Shown here: positions 46,316-59,898 of the stretch, piece after piece
Layout: every line of letters begins with the position of its first letter
How positions within the stretch are numbered: the stretch's first letter is position 1
Made by a program: the position numbers and the translations under genes
The notes under the pieces: generated by a model
Database searches by the model: none
Seen by the model: only the letters and a program-made list of their open reading frames with translations
Told to the model about the DNA's origin: nothing
From: Calonectria ilicicola
Taxonomy: Eukaryota; Ascomycota; Sordariomycetes; Hypocreales; Nectriaceae
Direction of reading: 5' to 3'
Assembly: GCA_020809705.1 (NCBI GenBank)
Contig: CP085827.1
Span: forward strand, 6,634,001 to 6,698,000
Length of the DNA: 64,000 nucleotides

Positions 46316-47319
46316 TTATTCGGCCACCTTGGCGAGCTCCCATTGCTCCCTCATTGTGAGAGTGGAGCCTTCCGTCATCGAGTCAGTGGCGGGCAATGGG
46401 GCTGCGCCTCCGCTCATAGCGCGATTAGCATGCCAGCTCGCCTCGACCGCAGCGTGGATCACTTTTGTGGCGTCCAGATTATCCAAAGTGTGAACGGCTT
46501 TTTCGGTACTGCCGCCAGGGGCACATACGTCGGAAATGAGCTGCTGCATCGGTGTTTCGGGGGTCGTTTGCGCCAGCTTAGCCGCACCGATGAAGGATTG
46601 CACAATCAGCTGGTGGGCAATGTCGGCAGGGAGACCTCGGGCCATGCCCGCAGTGGCTAGAGAGTGCATGAGGTGATAGACATAGGCTGGGGCCGACCTT
46701 GGGGTTGCGTTAGCGTGGGCATGGATGCTGCGGGAGGGACGGAGACTTACCCAGACACGGAGGCGGCAATGTCCATCAGGTCTTCCCGTGGAAGCGTGGC
46801 GACTTGGGGCGAGATGCACTGGAAGATCAGTTGCACCTCAGTTGCGAGCTCGGGTGCCATGTACTGATTGGAGAAGACGGCGGTTGCACCCTGTTTGATG
46901 GAAATGGGTGTGTTGGGCATTGTCCGCATGATGGGAGTGCCAGTGGGGAGCCAGCTCTCAAGCTGCTCAACACTAATACCAGGGCACACAGTGACAACAA
47001 CGAGCTGCCTGCTGTCGCCTGCCGCTTTTACGCTCTGCGAAATCTCTTCACAGACTTTGGGTGTATAATGGGGCTGGGTTGCGATGACGACAATATGCGT
47101 TTCATCTTTTTTTGATGTCCAAATTTTAGCATCTTTATTATCGCCAGTCACTACCGCCATAGGGTAGTCTTTTCGAAGCTGCTCAATAGCTTCTGGGCGG
47201 CGACCAGTCAAGGCCAAAGTGTAAGATCGCTGAGGAGCTGACTCCGAAATGAGTCCATCGACAATAGCTCGACCGAGAACGCCGCAGCCAAGAACGGTCA
47301 ATTGAATAGAGGAAGACAT
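46316..47319 (-). CDS. Pyrroline-5-carboxylate reductase
   Basis: Two exons (47319-46751, 46697-46316) encode 316 residues. The N-terminal NAD(P)-binding motif LTVLGCGVLGRAI opens the Rossmann domain. The family blocks PIMRTMPNTP and, across the intron, ASVSGSAPAYVYHLMHSLATAG are intact, and the C-terminal CAPGGSTEKAVHTL is the proline-biosynthesis reductase signature. It catalyses the last step of proline synthesis, reducing pyrroline-5-carboxylate with NAD(P)H in the cytosol. The ATG at 47319 was chosen because it sits just before the Rossmann strand; the longer frame upstream lacks family resemblance. In fungi a diverged extra copy can also serve secondary pathways, which cannot be judged here. 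Confidence 0.92.
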
Positions 47320-50074
47320 GGTGTATTGAAGAGAGGGAAAATAATATATGTCAGAAAATGTAGTATGAGTGGATTGATGTGCCCTCTGACGTGAGGCAAC
47401 CTTGGGCATATATATGTTTTTCAAGAATGCATCCCATTTCACGCAACAATGCTCATCCGAAAAACTCATCCCCACAAGACAACTTCTCTCCACTTTAAGC
47501 CAGCACAGCCGATCTCATCCTATTGGAGAGGAATCCATGTACTCATTTTAGACCGAATATTCGTGCAGGATCATGTCATTGTTGACTAACTTAGTCCCTC
47601 CATGCCTGGGTGGGGTTGAAATCGCGGCATGGAAGGCTTAGCCAAGTACTAACCGCCAACTATTATACCCCAGCCATGTAGCCACAAACTTGGCGAGTTC
47701 ATAGACGCCGGGGCGGTTCTAAAATGATACGGCTGGCTCATTAAGTGGTATTTTTGAACATAGCCCCATCAAAGCGCGCCGTTCATTGAGTTGTAACAAT
47801 TCAAGCAGTTATACAAAGCGTCTGACGCAGAATAGTCTGGATTTTGACATAATTGGTGAGTTTGAATGACATGATTCTTTTACAAGTTTTATTAGTGCTT
47901 TCATATTAGGTGTGACTTGTTGCAATCTAGTTTCCGATGACGCGGCCTTGTTGATGGTATGTAAACATGGAACTGCCAGTTCAAGCTTCACAATCTAGCA
48001 TCAACTAAATACGACCAGCGGTAAAGCCCGATGAAGTGTGGCTAAAACAAGTACCCAGTCGAACAAAATTATCACCGGTGGCTCCTGAAATTGACATGTC
48101 CATGTATAGCAAATCAGGATGTATCTAGTCCACCGTGCACTCATTGTTTATATTACTGGCTAGATCACCAGCTACTGCAGCTGACTATCCAGAAGCCAAT
48201 ATTTTTATCATCCATAATCAGCACAGAACCAGCAGTCCCAACATCCCCTCTCATGTGTGAAGGGAGCTGTGGGGTCGCGTGCTAATATTTGGGCTAATTC
48301 AATTAATTGATAACCAGAGTATCTTGCTACACTCCGATTTTCAGTGATCAATGATGTTTTTTTGGGTACTTTTTTTAGTGTCAATAGTGATAGAAAGTGT
48401 ACTCCAATAGTGGAGAAAGATACCTCAATGCTCTCTTCGCACATCATAGGGGGTGGGCGATCGGGAAGGCTCTTTGCTGATTAATTTTCAGGGACCACCC
48501 GAAATAGGACTGAAGCAGATGGGGCTTCTATTTAGTGGGCTATACATACACTTATGGAGACCACACATAGCGAGCCGGTGAGACCGTCAGGAGATCTCAG
48601 TGCCAGTCCCCACAAAGCTGAGATGCAAAATGCAGCTGGTCGGCATTAACTTGCAGCTCAATTGGACGAGGGGATTTATGGCCGGGACCTTCGCCACCGC
48701 ATCCCACCATAAGAGATCTAATGGGCGCATATCATGGAGCGATAGAGGCGCGACGCCTTGCGGCTGCATACTATTGTAGATCTGACCAGGCGAACGGACG
48801 TAATTGAGAGACGCCGCTGGCGTGGGAGCGAGGCACGGGTTCAGGTCAACCACCCCATTGCCATTCACTTGGGCACGCGCAGCCGCCGCAGGAACCAACC
48901 AGAGGCCACAGACCTGGATGAAACACGACTGCTCGCTTAGGACAACGAGATGCCGTGTCTTACCATCTTTGGTGCTGCAGGCCGTGCCGTGTCTTAGTGG
49001 CCACTGTGGAGTCATGGTCGGTCAAAACCAGGCCGTGCCGTGCTGCCAAATTCCATGCTTCGGTGCGAGACTGGACGTAGCGCGAGAGAAAATGGTCAAG
49101 CTCCGTTGTTTGCCGTCTGTATGTGTGTCTGTGCTTGTGCCGTGTCCGAACCCAACCGCCCCGATCCACTGCAAAATGTAAGCGGAAGGCCCCGATTCTG
49201 CGGCCAAAATTGGTGTTCCGCTGAGGCCCGACTGAGCAGCAATCATATGCCCAAGCTGTTAGAAAATAGGCCTTTCTCCACCTAGGTCAAAGCTCAACGG
49301 GCATGTGAACATGTCCTCTTTGACTATCGTTGTTTTCACCTCATTATTGCCGTCGGCAGCTCAAAGACTGAGCTTTGCATATTTTCCCCAGGACCCACAG
49401 ACATCATACATGTAGAACTGATTTTGGCTAAACATTTAGATCTTAGGCACAATGAACCCAGTCAATTAAGGTGCCTATAATATACCGCCGAGGAACCTCG
49501 AGCTTTTGTCCACCGTGCGAACATCTGTCTCTCGGGCCCTTGAATAATACCAATGAGTACAAATGGGCCCATGATTAAATTTTATGGTCTGTGTTCATTT
49601 ACCTATCTCCGTCATTGTAGACATAAAAAAGTAAACAGGGATCCGAGATATGTTCATTAATTAAATAGACAGATCAAGTACACCTATCCCTACTCTGCAA
49701 AGCACCATATTTGATACATTTACTACCCTTAATGGTTTGATTCAGATCCTTTCATAAATTACAAATTTTAAGTAGATAATTACTCTTCACTCAACTGCAC
49801 TTTATATATTGACGTTAGCATGCCTCAACAACACAAACGCATACGATACCGCTACAGGTTGCCTTACCTTAACTTAGGGCTTATAAAGTTGACTGGAAGT
49901 CATCATCTATGGAAAATTAAAAAGGAAAGAAATCTAACTTTGGCGTCTTGGGGCACATTCTCAGCCTTGTTCGCAGTCTTTTTTTTTCTGGTGTTGATGA
50001 GCTGGGAATATTTGAAGAAATTAGGCGCAAAAATAGGCAGTGGAGGGAGATAGTTATTATCCAAACTGGCTACA
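47320..50074. other. Intergenic; no supported gene
   Basis: A 2.7-kb stretch. Overlapping frames around 48587-49285 occur on both strands without family resemblance, and the frame at 49820-50053 has a hydrophobic C-terminus but no recognisable domain. Confidence 0.4.
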
Positions 50075-51980
50075 CTTGTAACATATGAACACCCCTTTTA
50101 GTGTTGTTGCCTCTGTTGTTTATATCTGCCATTGTCTTGTTTGGTGGCCAAACCCAGCTGAGCCCAAGATGTATCACAACAGCCACTTTAAAGCCGTACC
50201 AGTACCCTGGCGCATAAATATGTGAAGCTCCGGATGAAACCTTTACAACTCCAGTGCCTGCTGTTGCTTGGGCGAATCCTGTAATCAAAGGGGCGAATCT
50301 GACCACAAAGGCTACGGCAGATCGCCAATTTATTCCCCAACACCCGTACTTATAAATTCCGTTCGAATTGTACAAATCGGGAACGCTCAGTCTCTGTTTT
50401 TGAACCCTATAGTAATCCGCAATGAGGATATCAGCCACAGGTACCAACCAAACAGTATATCCACTCATAAAGTTGAGTAAGACGCTTGCTGATTCTAGAA
50501 TATTCCAAGGTGTTATCACCCAAGCGCCTAGGAATGCGCAAATAAACTAGCCACGACGTAAATTGACCCATTTCGGCCGGCAATAAAGTGGCAAGATCAA
50601 CAGTTGAAGAAAGACTGTTTGCAGAGATGTTTATTCCAATATTCGCAATGAGAAATGCAAGAGCAACAAAAAAGGCACCTGCCTGCCCACCTGGAGAAGT
50701 CCAATGATTGATGATTTGAAGAGGATCCCATAGAATTTCACCGCATAAAACACGGGATTAATTTGTTGTAATGATGAAAGCAACTGGAACAACGATTAGT
50801 TTGATATATGGACTTAATTCATCGCGGGAATATCGAGCAAAATCGTTCATGTTGACTCCCAGAGTTGCAAAGTTCCCGGTCATGGTATTGACGCCACTTA
50901 GAATTGTCCATCCAAACTGTGACCCAGAAACTTCGTTACCAATTTGAAATAGTTCACCTCCGCCGCCAGCTTCCTTGACGACCCAGCCCATGATAGCAAA
51001 ATTTGCAAGGGGGCATGCGATAGCTTTGATATCAAACGGATACTCTAGTTTGTGAGCTGGTATCCAGTGAAATTGTAAAACTAAAACAAAGTGATAAAAT
51101 AGCAGATGATGAGGCCAGTATCAATATTGGCTGACTGTGGCAAATAATTGTGGACATTGCGGAAGTTGGGTGCCCATGCTAGTATGATGGACTGGATGCA
51201 CTCAACAACAGTGTATGTATTGATTCCGTATTAAAACACGCCAACGAGGACACGGAAAATGACCATGACAGATGAGAAGTAGAAACCATATGCTGATCGA
51301 GCCTGCACGGGGAACGGGATATATCAACGGGCCCCCTGTAGAAAGAGTGTTAGGAATGATGTATCAAACAGACTGGCTGAGAGCAAGTGGTAGCGAAAAT
51401 TATCTGAAATAAAAAAATGCTATCAAACTTGCCAATGATGCTGTTAAAGGTGACAACGACAGCAGTTACCATGTTTCCTACGACACCGTCGAGTGCAAGC
51501 TTCCATGATAATCCTGCAGCAATCAGCGAAGCGCCGATTCTCCAAATATTAATGGAAGATGCGTCAGATATCCGGTACATAACAAAGTTATACTGGGATG
51601 CGTTAGAGGAGGTGTGTTTGATTCATAAGCTGGGTAGTCATCATACGGTGCGTCACGTGTGGTTTTGTTACGGAACGGGATCAAGGTCTTTGTTGCTCCA
51701 TTTGGTGCCGGCTGTCGTAAATCTACTTGGCTCTGTTTCTAGGTGTGCGGACGCCATTATTCGACCCTAGATTGATTGAGGTATCGGGAACGTTGATCCC
51801 GGCGAGGCTGTTGGTAACGGATGTGGTCCCAGGTTTTTTTCCATTTGTTTTTGTGTTGCTTGTGATGGCTGCAGGCATGCGGCTAAAAAGAAAGAAAATA
51901 ACTACAAGGGTGCGGGTGGCGGGATACCTTACCCTAAATTCCTGCTGACCTAGAGAATGGGGAGCCGCACAGTAGCCCAT
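50075..51980 (-). pseudogene. NCS1-type permease (uracil/allantoin family), decayed
   Basis: Pieces in order rebuild most of a fungal NCS1 transporter: WSNKDLDPVP (about 51660), a membrane-1 block YNFVMYRISDASSINIWRIG, ARSAYGFYFSSVMVIFRVLV, SANID, a block with TMTGNFATLGVNMNDFARYS, CGEILWDPLQIINHW, NIGINISANSLSSTVDLATLL, CAFLGAWVITPWNIL and a C-terminal SGYTVWLVPVADILIADYY. Lesions seen: in-frame TAA at 50758-50760, TAG at 50547-50549 in RRG*FIC where a Gln codon is expected, a one-base insertion-like frameshift near 50575, TAA in GVF*YGIN where Trp is expected, and a stop after DPVP. All the stops are reachable by C-to-T or G-to-A changes. The family carries nucleobases, allantoin or thiamine across the plasma membrane. 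The decay is strong enough to call it dead. Confidence 0.75.
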
Positions 51981-52716
51981 GTCTCATCACGGGCAGTTAT
52001 CGCCTAATAATATGCTCACAGTGCCGTGTTCAGCTTGCTCTTACTTAAACTATGGTAGCACCATTCCACTCAAATGAGAAGCAAACCCGCATCTCACCAG
52101 ATCGCCAATAGATAAGGGACATGAAATCGACGTGCTCAGGTAACCGCCCGTTTTCGGAGCCGGCCGCTTTTATCCACATAATCACGCTCATTAGATGCTC
52201 AATTGGTTACTCGACTAGGATTCTGATCTTACACTATCGGAAGCATGGATACTGATGACACCCGAGGTGCATTGTTGTGATGTGAGATGATCTTACTATC
52301 GATGACTAGAAGCGTCGTGTCGAGCTTCAAGTGCTCCCATTATCCGTGACTGGACGATTCGCAATGAAACATTCAAGATATGTGAAAGACTTTTTTTTTT
52401 GCGACGATGCATGCGTAATTGCTTGACGGTAAGTGTGTGCTGATGAGCAGACTGTAGGGTTGCATGTGCTGGGAAGAATTCATGCAGAAAAAAAAAAACA
52501 ATGAGGGATTCTGAAACATAATATTGCCCCTACACCGCCCTACTTTCAACAGGCGTAATAAAGAACTCGTGATTGGATTTCATGGCATCATCAAGATATT
52601 TAGGAAATATAGGAATTGGGTAGGTAGCGGAAAATTTTCAATTTGTTACCCATCAATTGATCGGGGTTTGTCAAGACTGTCTGTCTTAAGAAACACATTG
52701 TACTAGTATTCCTCGA
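51981..52716. other. Intergenic between permease relic and Ppo gene
   Basis: Short poly-A and poly-T runs only (about 52391 and 52489). No supported gene. Confidence 0.45.
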
Positions 52717-55700
52717 CTACTGTGCAAGCTCATCTTTCTGCTTCTGGAGGAGATAATAATATTGTTGCATCTGCAGCGGTTTGGCAGTTCCCCGATCGCC
52801 ATCAAAATTACCCTTTCCATGACCATCGAAATGGACCTTCCAGGCTATCGAGATGTCAGAAATAGAAACACAGTTACTGCTGACTAGAGGCTTGTGAAAC
52901 TTACTGCTAGGATCGAACGCGAGGTAAGACCAGCTATCGTTAAGATAGGCCTTGTCAGAGCCGACTCGGATCGTTTTGACTTGCCCCATCTGACCTGGAG
53001 CAGGTCGAAGATCCTTGAGTCCAGCCACGAGCTTCACGAGACCAACGACAAAGGCAAGAGCTACGTCCTTGCCGAAGCATTCGTGTTGGCCATAACTGAA
53101 GGCGCTGACATCTTCTTTGTTGCGCTTCGCGTCGAACTTGTCAGCATCGGCTAGTTCTAATTTGCTGCGGCCATGTTCTCCCTACTCAGCGGTTAGGAGA
53201 TGAATCTAATTTTTAATAGGCCAAAATACTTACGAGCATCAGTACTACCAGATTTCCTGGCTGAATTTGCTTGCCCTCAACCTCACTGGCTTGTGTCGCA
53301 ACACGCATCGTGCGCTGTGTACTGGTCAGACGCTGGGCCTCTGCCACGTAAGCGTGCAGCGTGCTATCGTCATCTTTTTGGGCAGCTGTTTGAACTTCCG
53401 CCCAAATTTCAGCATTCTCGGGGCGTATGAAGAACTCTAATATTTCATAAAACTGTCTAGATATTAGCAGGGTCCGTTGTTCAGCACATAAATGATGCTT
53501 ACCACAGTCACCGGGACACCAATACCACCAAAGGCTGTCAGCCACAGAGTGTCGACAATTTTCTCGGCCGAAGTTCCCTGAGCAGCAAGCTCTTCAACAA
53601 TTTTGACTCCGCAAGAGCGCAGGGAGTCCTTTTTAATATTAGCCCTTCTGCCAAGCTTGCTAGTCAAAGCTGAAGCAATGCCGAATCCAAGGCCTCTTCC
53701 AGCAATGACCTCATCTACTAGCTTCCGGGTTGACCCAAGAATAAGCTGGAGGCTCTCCTGAGCACGACGACGACGGTTCCAGGCTTGGGCAGGGTCATTG
53801 TTATTGGAACCCCAAATCCTGAGGTTCAACAAACTGGTGTATAGTTCGGTAGTTCCGTGGACGCCGTCCGGGTTCTCATCGGAACGGAGGTCAAAGTAAA
53901 AAAGGTCAGAAAGAAGCCGAGCGTTGAGAGGGATTGCAACATCTCTGATGATGTCAATTTGGTCGAGACCTTCCATCAATGTAAAGGCCTCCTTCTCAAT
54001 CAATTGCTTTCCCACACGCTCAATACACTCGTGGACAGCTGCATGAAGATTGGGAACCTTTGCTAGCGCCTTCATAACAGATGCTCGATGATCGTAGTTC
54101 ACCTTTTCGTCACCAGCAAGCATGTACCAGCTTACATCCTTCTTTCCAGGCATTAGCAAGTTAAGCGGCTTGGCCCAGGGAACAAAAAATTGCTTCGGAT
54201 TTGAAAGAACCTGCTTAATTCCCGCACTCGTGAAAATGGGGACGGCTGTTGCTGGCTGCTTGGGATCATCCAATGTGTATTGTTCAATAGTTCCCAGCTC
54301 TCTTGCAATAGCCTCGTTGGCTTTTTTGGTGTACATCGGCTGCATTACAGCAACTGAGTTAAATGGGAACCAGCCTGGAACGCCTCGCTGGATCAACTTA
54401 TAGAGCATGGATCCTCCCAAGGTCTTGTAGTCCTGTTGAACTTCGTTGTAGCCCCAGGCAGTCAGGTTGGCCACATTGTAGTCAATTGTATTGAATCTGT
54501 CCGACCGCACCAAGGTCACGGCATCGGACAGTATAGCACGACCAACTGAGTAAGTCGGACAGATTCCACTACCAGCATTTCGAGGAGGCTTCATGTCCTC
54601 AATCATCAGACCTGGGTAAAGTTCAACCATGTCTGGGTCTGTATATAACTTTTCCAAAATATCTGCAACTTCTTTGTTGGAGTTGATGTCGCTGAATTTA
54701 TTATATCGCTTCAGACCGAAAAAGTCCCGGAATTCATTCAAGGAGGCCACCTGAATACAGTTAATTGGTTTTCTGAGAATAAAGAGCCATTTTGTTAGAA
54801 AAAAACTTACCTGCCACTTGCGAGCTTGGTTGATAGCAAGAATCTCAACCACTTTGAGTGCTTTAGGCACATTACGAGCACCAAAGCAGCCAGCAGGGTC
54901 GTCCATGGCCTCCTTTAAAATGCTAACAAGATCTTCGTCCCTGAATCTTCCGTCGGCTTGGCGTTGCAAACCATCAAAGGTGCGCTGGCTAGGATCCTTG
55001 GGAATATTTTGCTCAAACATTAGTAAAGCTTTCCCAAGCTCTGCGTAGCTAACATCTTGTAGATCCTCTGCTTTGCGACCTGGGAAAAGTTTGAGAAAGA
55101 ATCCATTGATCCAGCGCTCATCTTTCTTGGAGATGCACGAATGGAATCTGTACAGCAAGTTGAACTCAACACTGACTTGGTTACCGACGCCTCGAGGCAC
55201 GCCATCTTTATCAAAACTTGCTCCGATCTGTACTCGCGGATCAAGAGTCCAATCACTCTTGGAATGATGGGTGTTGGTAATTGCTCGCAGATAGTCATGT
55301 AAGCAAATGTTAATGTATAGCCCGCCAACAATTAGTCGAGCAGTATTGAAAAGATCATGATCCTGCTTGGCAACAGCCTTGGCCCTTTCTTGAGGGGTTG
55401 CATCAGAAGTGCAAGCTAATGTAAAGCGCCCGTTCTCATTAATTTTCAACAAAATGTCGACGACATAATTATGAAAACGGCTATAAAGCACAAGCATAAC
55501 ATTGACGCCAGCTGGCTGCCCGAGCAGGCGCTTTTCGTGGAATGTATCTGGTTTCAGCTTTCCCTCTTTCATTGTACGAATCTCTAATTGATCTTTTAAA
55601 GATGAGCCATAGAGGGGGGCCAAGTCAAGGTAAGACGAAGTATCAGACTTATTCATGTCGGTGCGACTCGTTCGGAAGATGTCATGAATAATGATGGATG

Positions 55701-56442
55701 CGTGATAGAAGAGCATGGATGAAATGCCAGCAGGATTTTCCTTGAAATTCTGGTCGTCACGGGCCATCAGAAGATCAAACAGTAAACCTGGATCGGGCTT
55801 CACACCGTGAAGACGCTTCTCAGGCCTGACAGTCTTGGCGTATGGCGTACCAGCTTTTCCCAGGTTGGGTTCGAGGATGTTATTGAAACTGCCATCTGGC
55901 ATTCGGTATTGATGAAGGCCGTCAGGTGCTTGTGGGACTTGCTCCCGCAGTACAATATCGCTATCCGGGACTTTGAATTCAATAGTATCATAGGCCTTGG
56001 AAGTTTTATCGGCAGTGTTGATAGGAGTGACAATTTCATACTTGACATCACCGCCAACATAACTGAGAGGTGGATGTTGGAGGTTGCTCCAAAGTGTGTC
56101 GATGAGCTTGTCAGTGAGCTGTGTTCTAGCGTTGGATGTCGAAGGAAGAGAGGTCAAGATGCCAATCAGAAGTTCGGTGGTACTAAAGGGTGTTAGAATG
56201 GGACCATTTAATCTAAATTCAGGTGTTACTTACCCCTTCTTATCATCAAGAGGTTCACCTTCTGACAGAAGTTCTTTGATCAGATCTGTTATCTCTGCGA
56301 GAGAAGCCTGGCTCTTGACAGCAGCAAAGTCTTTGAAAAGATCTTGAGCAATCTTGGAAGGATCGGCAAAGAAATTGCTGGATCCTGTGTTACGGGTCCC
56401 AGCATAGGCTTCACCAGCCTGATACTTTTCGTTGAACGACAT
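52717..56442 (-). CDS. Psi-factor-producing oxygenase / linoleate diol synthase
   Basis: Six exons (56442-56234, 56182-54811, 54750-53503, 53452-53234, 53181-52905, 52844-52717) encode 1150 residues, the usual size for this family. The N-terminal half is a heme peroxidase-like dioxygenase with the distal His in SIIIHDIF (about residue 236), and the catalytic Tyr and proximal His in LLYRFHSC (about 414 and 417). The C-terminal half is a P450-like isomerase with the heme-thiolate motif FSYGQHECFGKD. These proteins oxidise linoleic or oleic acid to hydroperoxides and then to diols (psi factors), which steer sexual and asexual sporulation. A 60-base intron (54751-54810) is in frame and stop-free, so naive translation runs through it. 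No lesion is visible. Product regiochemistry (5,8 or 7,8 diol, or 10-hydroperoxide) cannot be told from sequence by eye. Confidence 0.94.
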
Positions 56443-58209
56443 GATGGCCCTCTCAGAATGGAAATTTTTGTTTGAAGAATAGTTGGCGTTGTGGAGGAAG
56501 AAATGATCATGGCGAATATTACCTCGAGATCCTGTCGAAGAGGCTCTATTTATATTATTTTCCTATCAATCTCACCCATAGTATTTCTGATCGTCTTGTC
56601 CTCTGCCCTTTCGTCGGTCGATTTGACCCTCCTTCTTAACCTTGCCACCCAGTGGCGCTTATCATGATTCACGGAATTGCATGATAATACGGAAGATGAT
56701 TTGCTGCATTGTAACAACCCTGATCTCCCCACCCCCAGATGTTTGAACCAACCAATCGCGTTCAGGTTGAAATGCATTACGATTCTCGGTGAACAATATG
56801 AGCGACAGTTTTTCATGATATTCGATACGGCAGCCAGATGATTGGCTCATGCATGTGATACAATCATAATGGCTGGGTTACAACGCATCCGTGAGAAGCA
56901 ACTGTAACCACCCGCTTAGTTGTGGGCTATTCGGTGAGTGCGATGCAATTTAGTTGCCAACATGACGTGGGACTCGGATGTCAGGATCCAATCGCGGTTG
57001 GGGGCTCATAGGCAGCCCGTCAGCGCTGTACCGTCACATGCATATCGATTTAACTAACATATAAGTGTCTCGGTCGATCCCTGCGGGAATCAGCTGATGG
57101 TGAGGTCTGGAATGTGCGGAATTGTACCGCCTGGCATGAGAATATCCATTACGGTACGCTGTGGCACACGGGTGGGAAAGGCCTTGATGTTGTAGGCCAA
57201 TTGTGGCGTTCTATTCATCCCTTTCATACAGTGGGGTCGAGGAAACGAGTTTGGATATTGCGGGGTATGCAGAGTGGCAATTATGACTTGTGGCAAATGT
57301 ATCTTGGTAATCATTGTGCCAGGTGTAGTGCGTTGAATGAGTAAGGTGGCTAGCTGAGACAGCCATGAGAAGATATGACGAGTCGCATCCCAAGATGCGC
57401 GATAAACTCGAGAAAAGCGGAGGTTTTTTGGCAATTCTAGTAAATTAGATAGATCTGGACCTGGTTCAGATCTAATCCTAACTCTTGTCAGTCAGCATCG
57501 AGCGGAAGCTTCATATTAGACTTAAACTCCGCTAAAAATAAGTGGCCGAGGGACGTGGTTCCCCGACAAACCACCATCGGCAGTGCGCCTAGATTCTGCG
57601 AATTGTCGTACCAAGCCACCCCTTGTCACACCTCCGGCCAAGCCGAATTGTGGCCTATATTGATTAGGACATGATTTGCAGACATTTCTCGGGATAGAAT
57701 GTGAGATAGTCTGCTCTATACGCCACGGGCTGCTGCAGCAGCTTGACCGGGAGCCGCTGGCTCGCAAATAAGCGTTTGGGGATTACGCCCGGATCAGCCG
57801 CTAAAAGCGTGGTCAGCAGCAGGGAGATGCACTATTGGATGACATTCATGGTCCACAAACTGTCTAGTTTGTTCTTGGCTACCACAACATGGGTAAAGAT
57901 GCCGTCCTGTAACATGATATGCCGAACTCGCCATGTTGGACAGCGAAACTTGTGTCCAGCCACTTTCTTGTGCGAATCAGCAAAGCTCTCCGGTTTTCGG
58001 ATGGTAACATTACGTATATATCTCCGTCATTGAAATTTCGGTCAGGTATGCCACACAGCCATTGGGTAGGCTCGTAGCGAGCACATGCAAGTGAGAGGGT
58101 CGGCGGTTGACGGCCACTTAAATGTGGCCTTCGTCCCTGCTCCATCCCGTCCCATCACAGGCAACTAAGTCATTTCATCTCTCTGTTTAGTGCACTCCTA
58201 AACTGCACC
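56443..58209. other. Divergent promoter region
   Basis: A 1.8-kb stretch between the divergent Ppo and DUF2235 genes. Small frames on both strands lack family resemblance; no other element is recognised. Confidence 0.45.
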
Positions 58210-59898
58210 ATGCCCCACAAAGAAGAGCAGGAGCCAAAGAAGCTCGTACTTTGCTTCGATGGCACCGGCAACACTTTTACCGGATCCAATGCCGACACCA
58301 ACGTCGTCAAACTTTTGAGCAAACTGGACCGGAACCACCCTGACCAATTTCATTATTACCAAAGTGGGTTCCTCTTTAGCAAGCCTATCAAGTCTTCATA
58401 CTAACCCTTTTTGGTAGCTGGAATCGGCACATACGATGTGAACGAGACGACCGTCAACAAAGGCTGGTTTAGTGGCATCCGCAGTTCCATCTCGCAAACT
58501 ATCGATGAAGGCTTCGGTACCACATTTGACGCCCACGTCATGGCTGGCTATCGGTTCTTAATGCGATATTACATGAATGTAAGGTATTCGATCTCCCGGC
58601 GGCATTTCGCCACTGACGCGCAGCTATGAAGGGGGCCAAAATTTATATGTTTGGTTTTAGCCGTGGCGCTTACACGGCTAAATTTCTCGCACGTATGGTC
58701 AACACTGTTGGGCTTCTTTGCAAAGGAAATGAAGAAATGGTTCCTTTTGCATTCCGTCTTTATCAAAGCTATCTCGCAGGTGACATCAAAGATCGCATGG
58801 TCGATCAGGATGATTGTGGGGCTGACCCAGCAGCTGAAGTGGAACACAGCCATGAAACGCAAATTGCGTGGAACGAGATCAAGGCTTTTAAACAGACCTT
58901 CTGCCGAAACGAGACAGTAGTATACGGTCCTGACCAAAGACAAGAACGGGAAATAAAAATCTACTTCCTAGGCATCTGGGATTGTGTCAATTCTGTTGCT
59001 GTTCTGGAGCAGAAGACGCCCGTGCCAGTGCCCGTCACTGGAACGGCACAATACGTCAGGCACGCAGTCGCCGTGGATGAACGCCGTGTCAAGTTCAAGC
59101 CTGCACTGTTGGCTCAAGATATCAATTCCAATCCTGACGAAGACATTAAAGAGGTTTGGTTTCCAGGGTGTCACGGCGACGTCGGTGGGGGCTGGCCCTC
59201 AGCTGCCAACAATCCCCTTGATAACAAGAGGAATATGACATTTTGGCAAAGCATCAAAAACTTTTGGACATCACGGAAGGCCAAGGAACCCAGCAAGGAT
59301 ATTAATGAAGACAGATTTCAGATGAGCGACATTCCACTTGCATGGATGATTCGTGAGCTGGAGCTTGTCGGCCAGCTTGACATGGGATCAGCAGTCAAGT
59401 GGAGCAAAAGTGTTGAAACCTTTAAAAGACGGCTCAAAGAGAGAAGGACATATGCTCTTAACGCGGTCATGCACGACTCACTCTCTTTCGGCACTGGGAC
59501 GGCATTTTTCAAAGTACTACTTTGGCGATTCATGGGTGAGTATTCTACTCTCTATCCCGAGCCAAAGTTTTTCCAATTTATCAAAGTTCAAGATGCTTAC
59601 ACATGTAGAATATCTGCCAACCATCACACGTTGGGAGCTGAACCAGGATAAATGGGTAAATGTCCGGTTCCCGCTTAATCAAGGCTCATTCCGTGATATT
59701 CCACGCAATGCAGAGCTTCATGAGTCTTTACTCTCACGGCTCCAAAAACCAGATTACTCACCGAAGAACAACCATGGAGGCAGCTTAGAACCATGCCTAA
59801 AGCACAACGGCAGTGTCAGCAAATTTGAATCTCTGGGTGTCCAAATCGCCGCAGATGACGACTTCCACCAGACATTCAAATTTTCACAGACGGGTTAG
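58210..59898 (+). CDS. DUF2235 alpha/beta hydrolase
   Basis: Four exons (58210-58363, 58418-58578, 58632-59535, 59609-59898) encode 502 residues. The DUF2235 start [20 protein letters not shown] is followed by YYQTGIGTY, rebuilt across intron 1. The nucleophile elbow is [14 protein letters not shown] (Ser about residue 115), and [13 protein letters not shown] carries a candidate Asp and His. DUF2235 proteins are predicted serine hydrolases, and bacterial members include type VI secretion phospholipases of the Tle1 group. Fungal members are cytosolic and uncharacterised. There is no signal peptide or membrane helix. All introns are short and phase-consistent. Substrate and pathway are unknown, with lipid hydrolysis an inference from the bacterial relatives. 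Confidence 0.9.

Noticed and set aside
46089..46493. 134-codon open frame on the plus strand
   Set aside because: It is largely antisense to the second exon of the pyrroline-5-carboxylate reductase gene.
49820..50053. 77-codon frame with a hydrophobic C-terminal half
   Set aside because: It could be a tail-anchored protein, but there is no family resemblance, splice support or conserved context.
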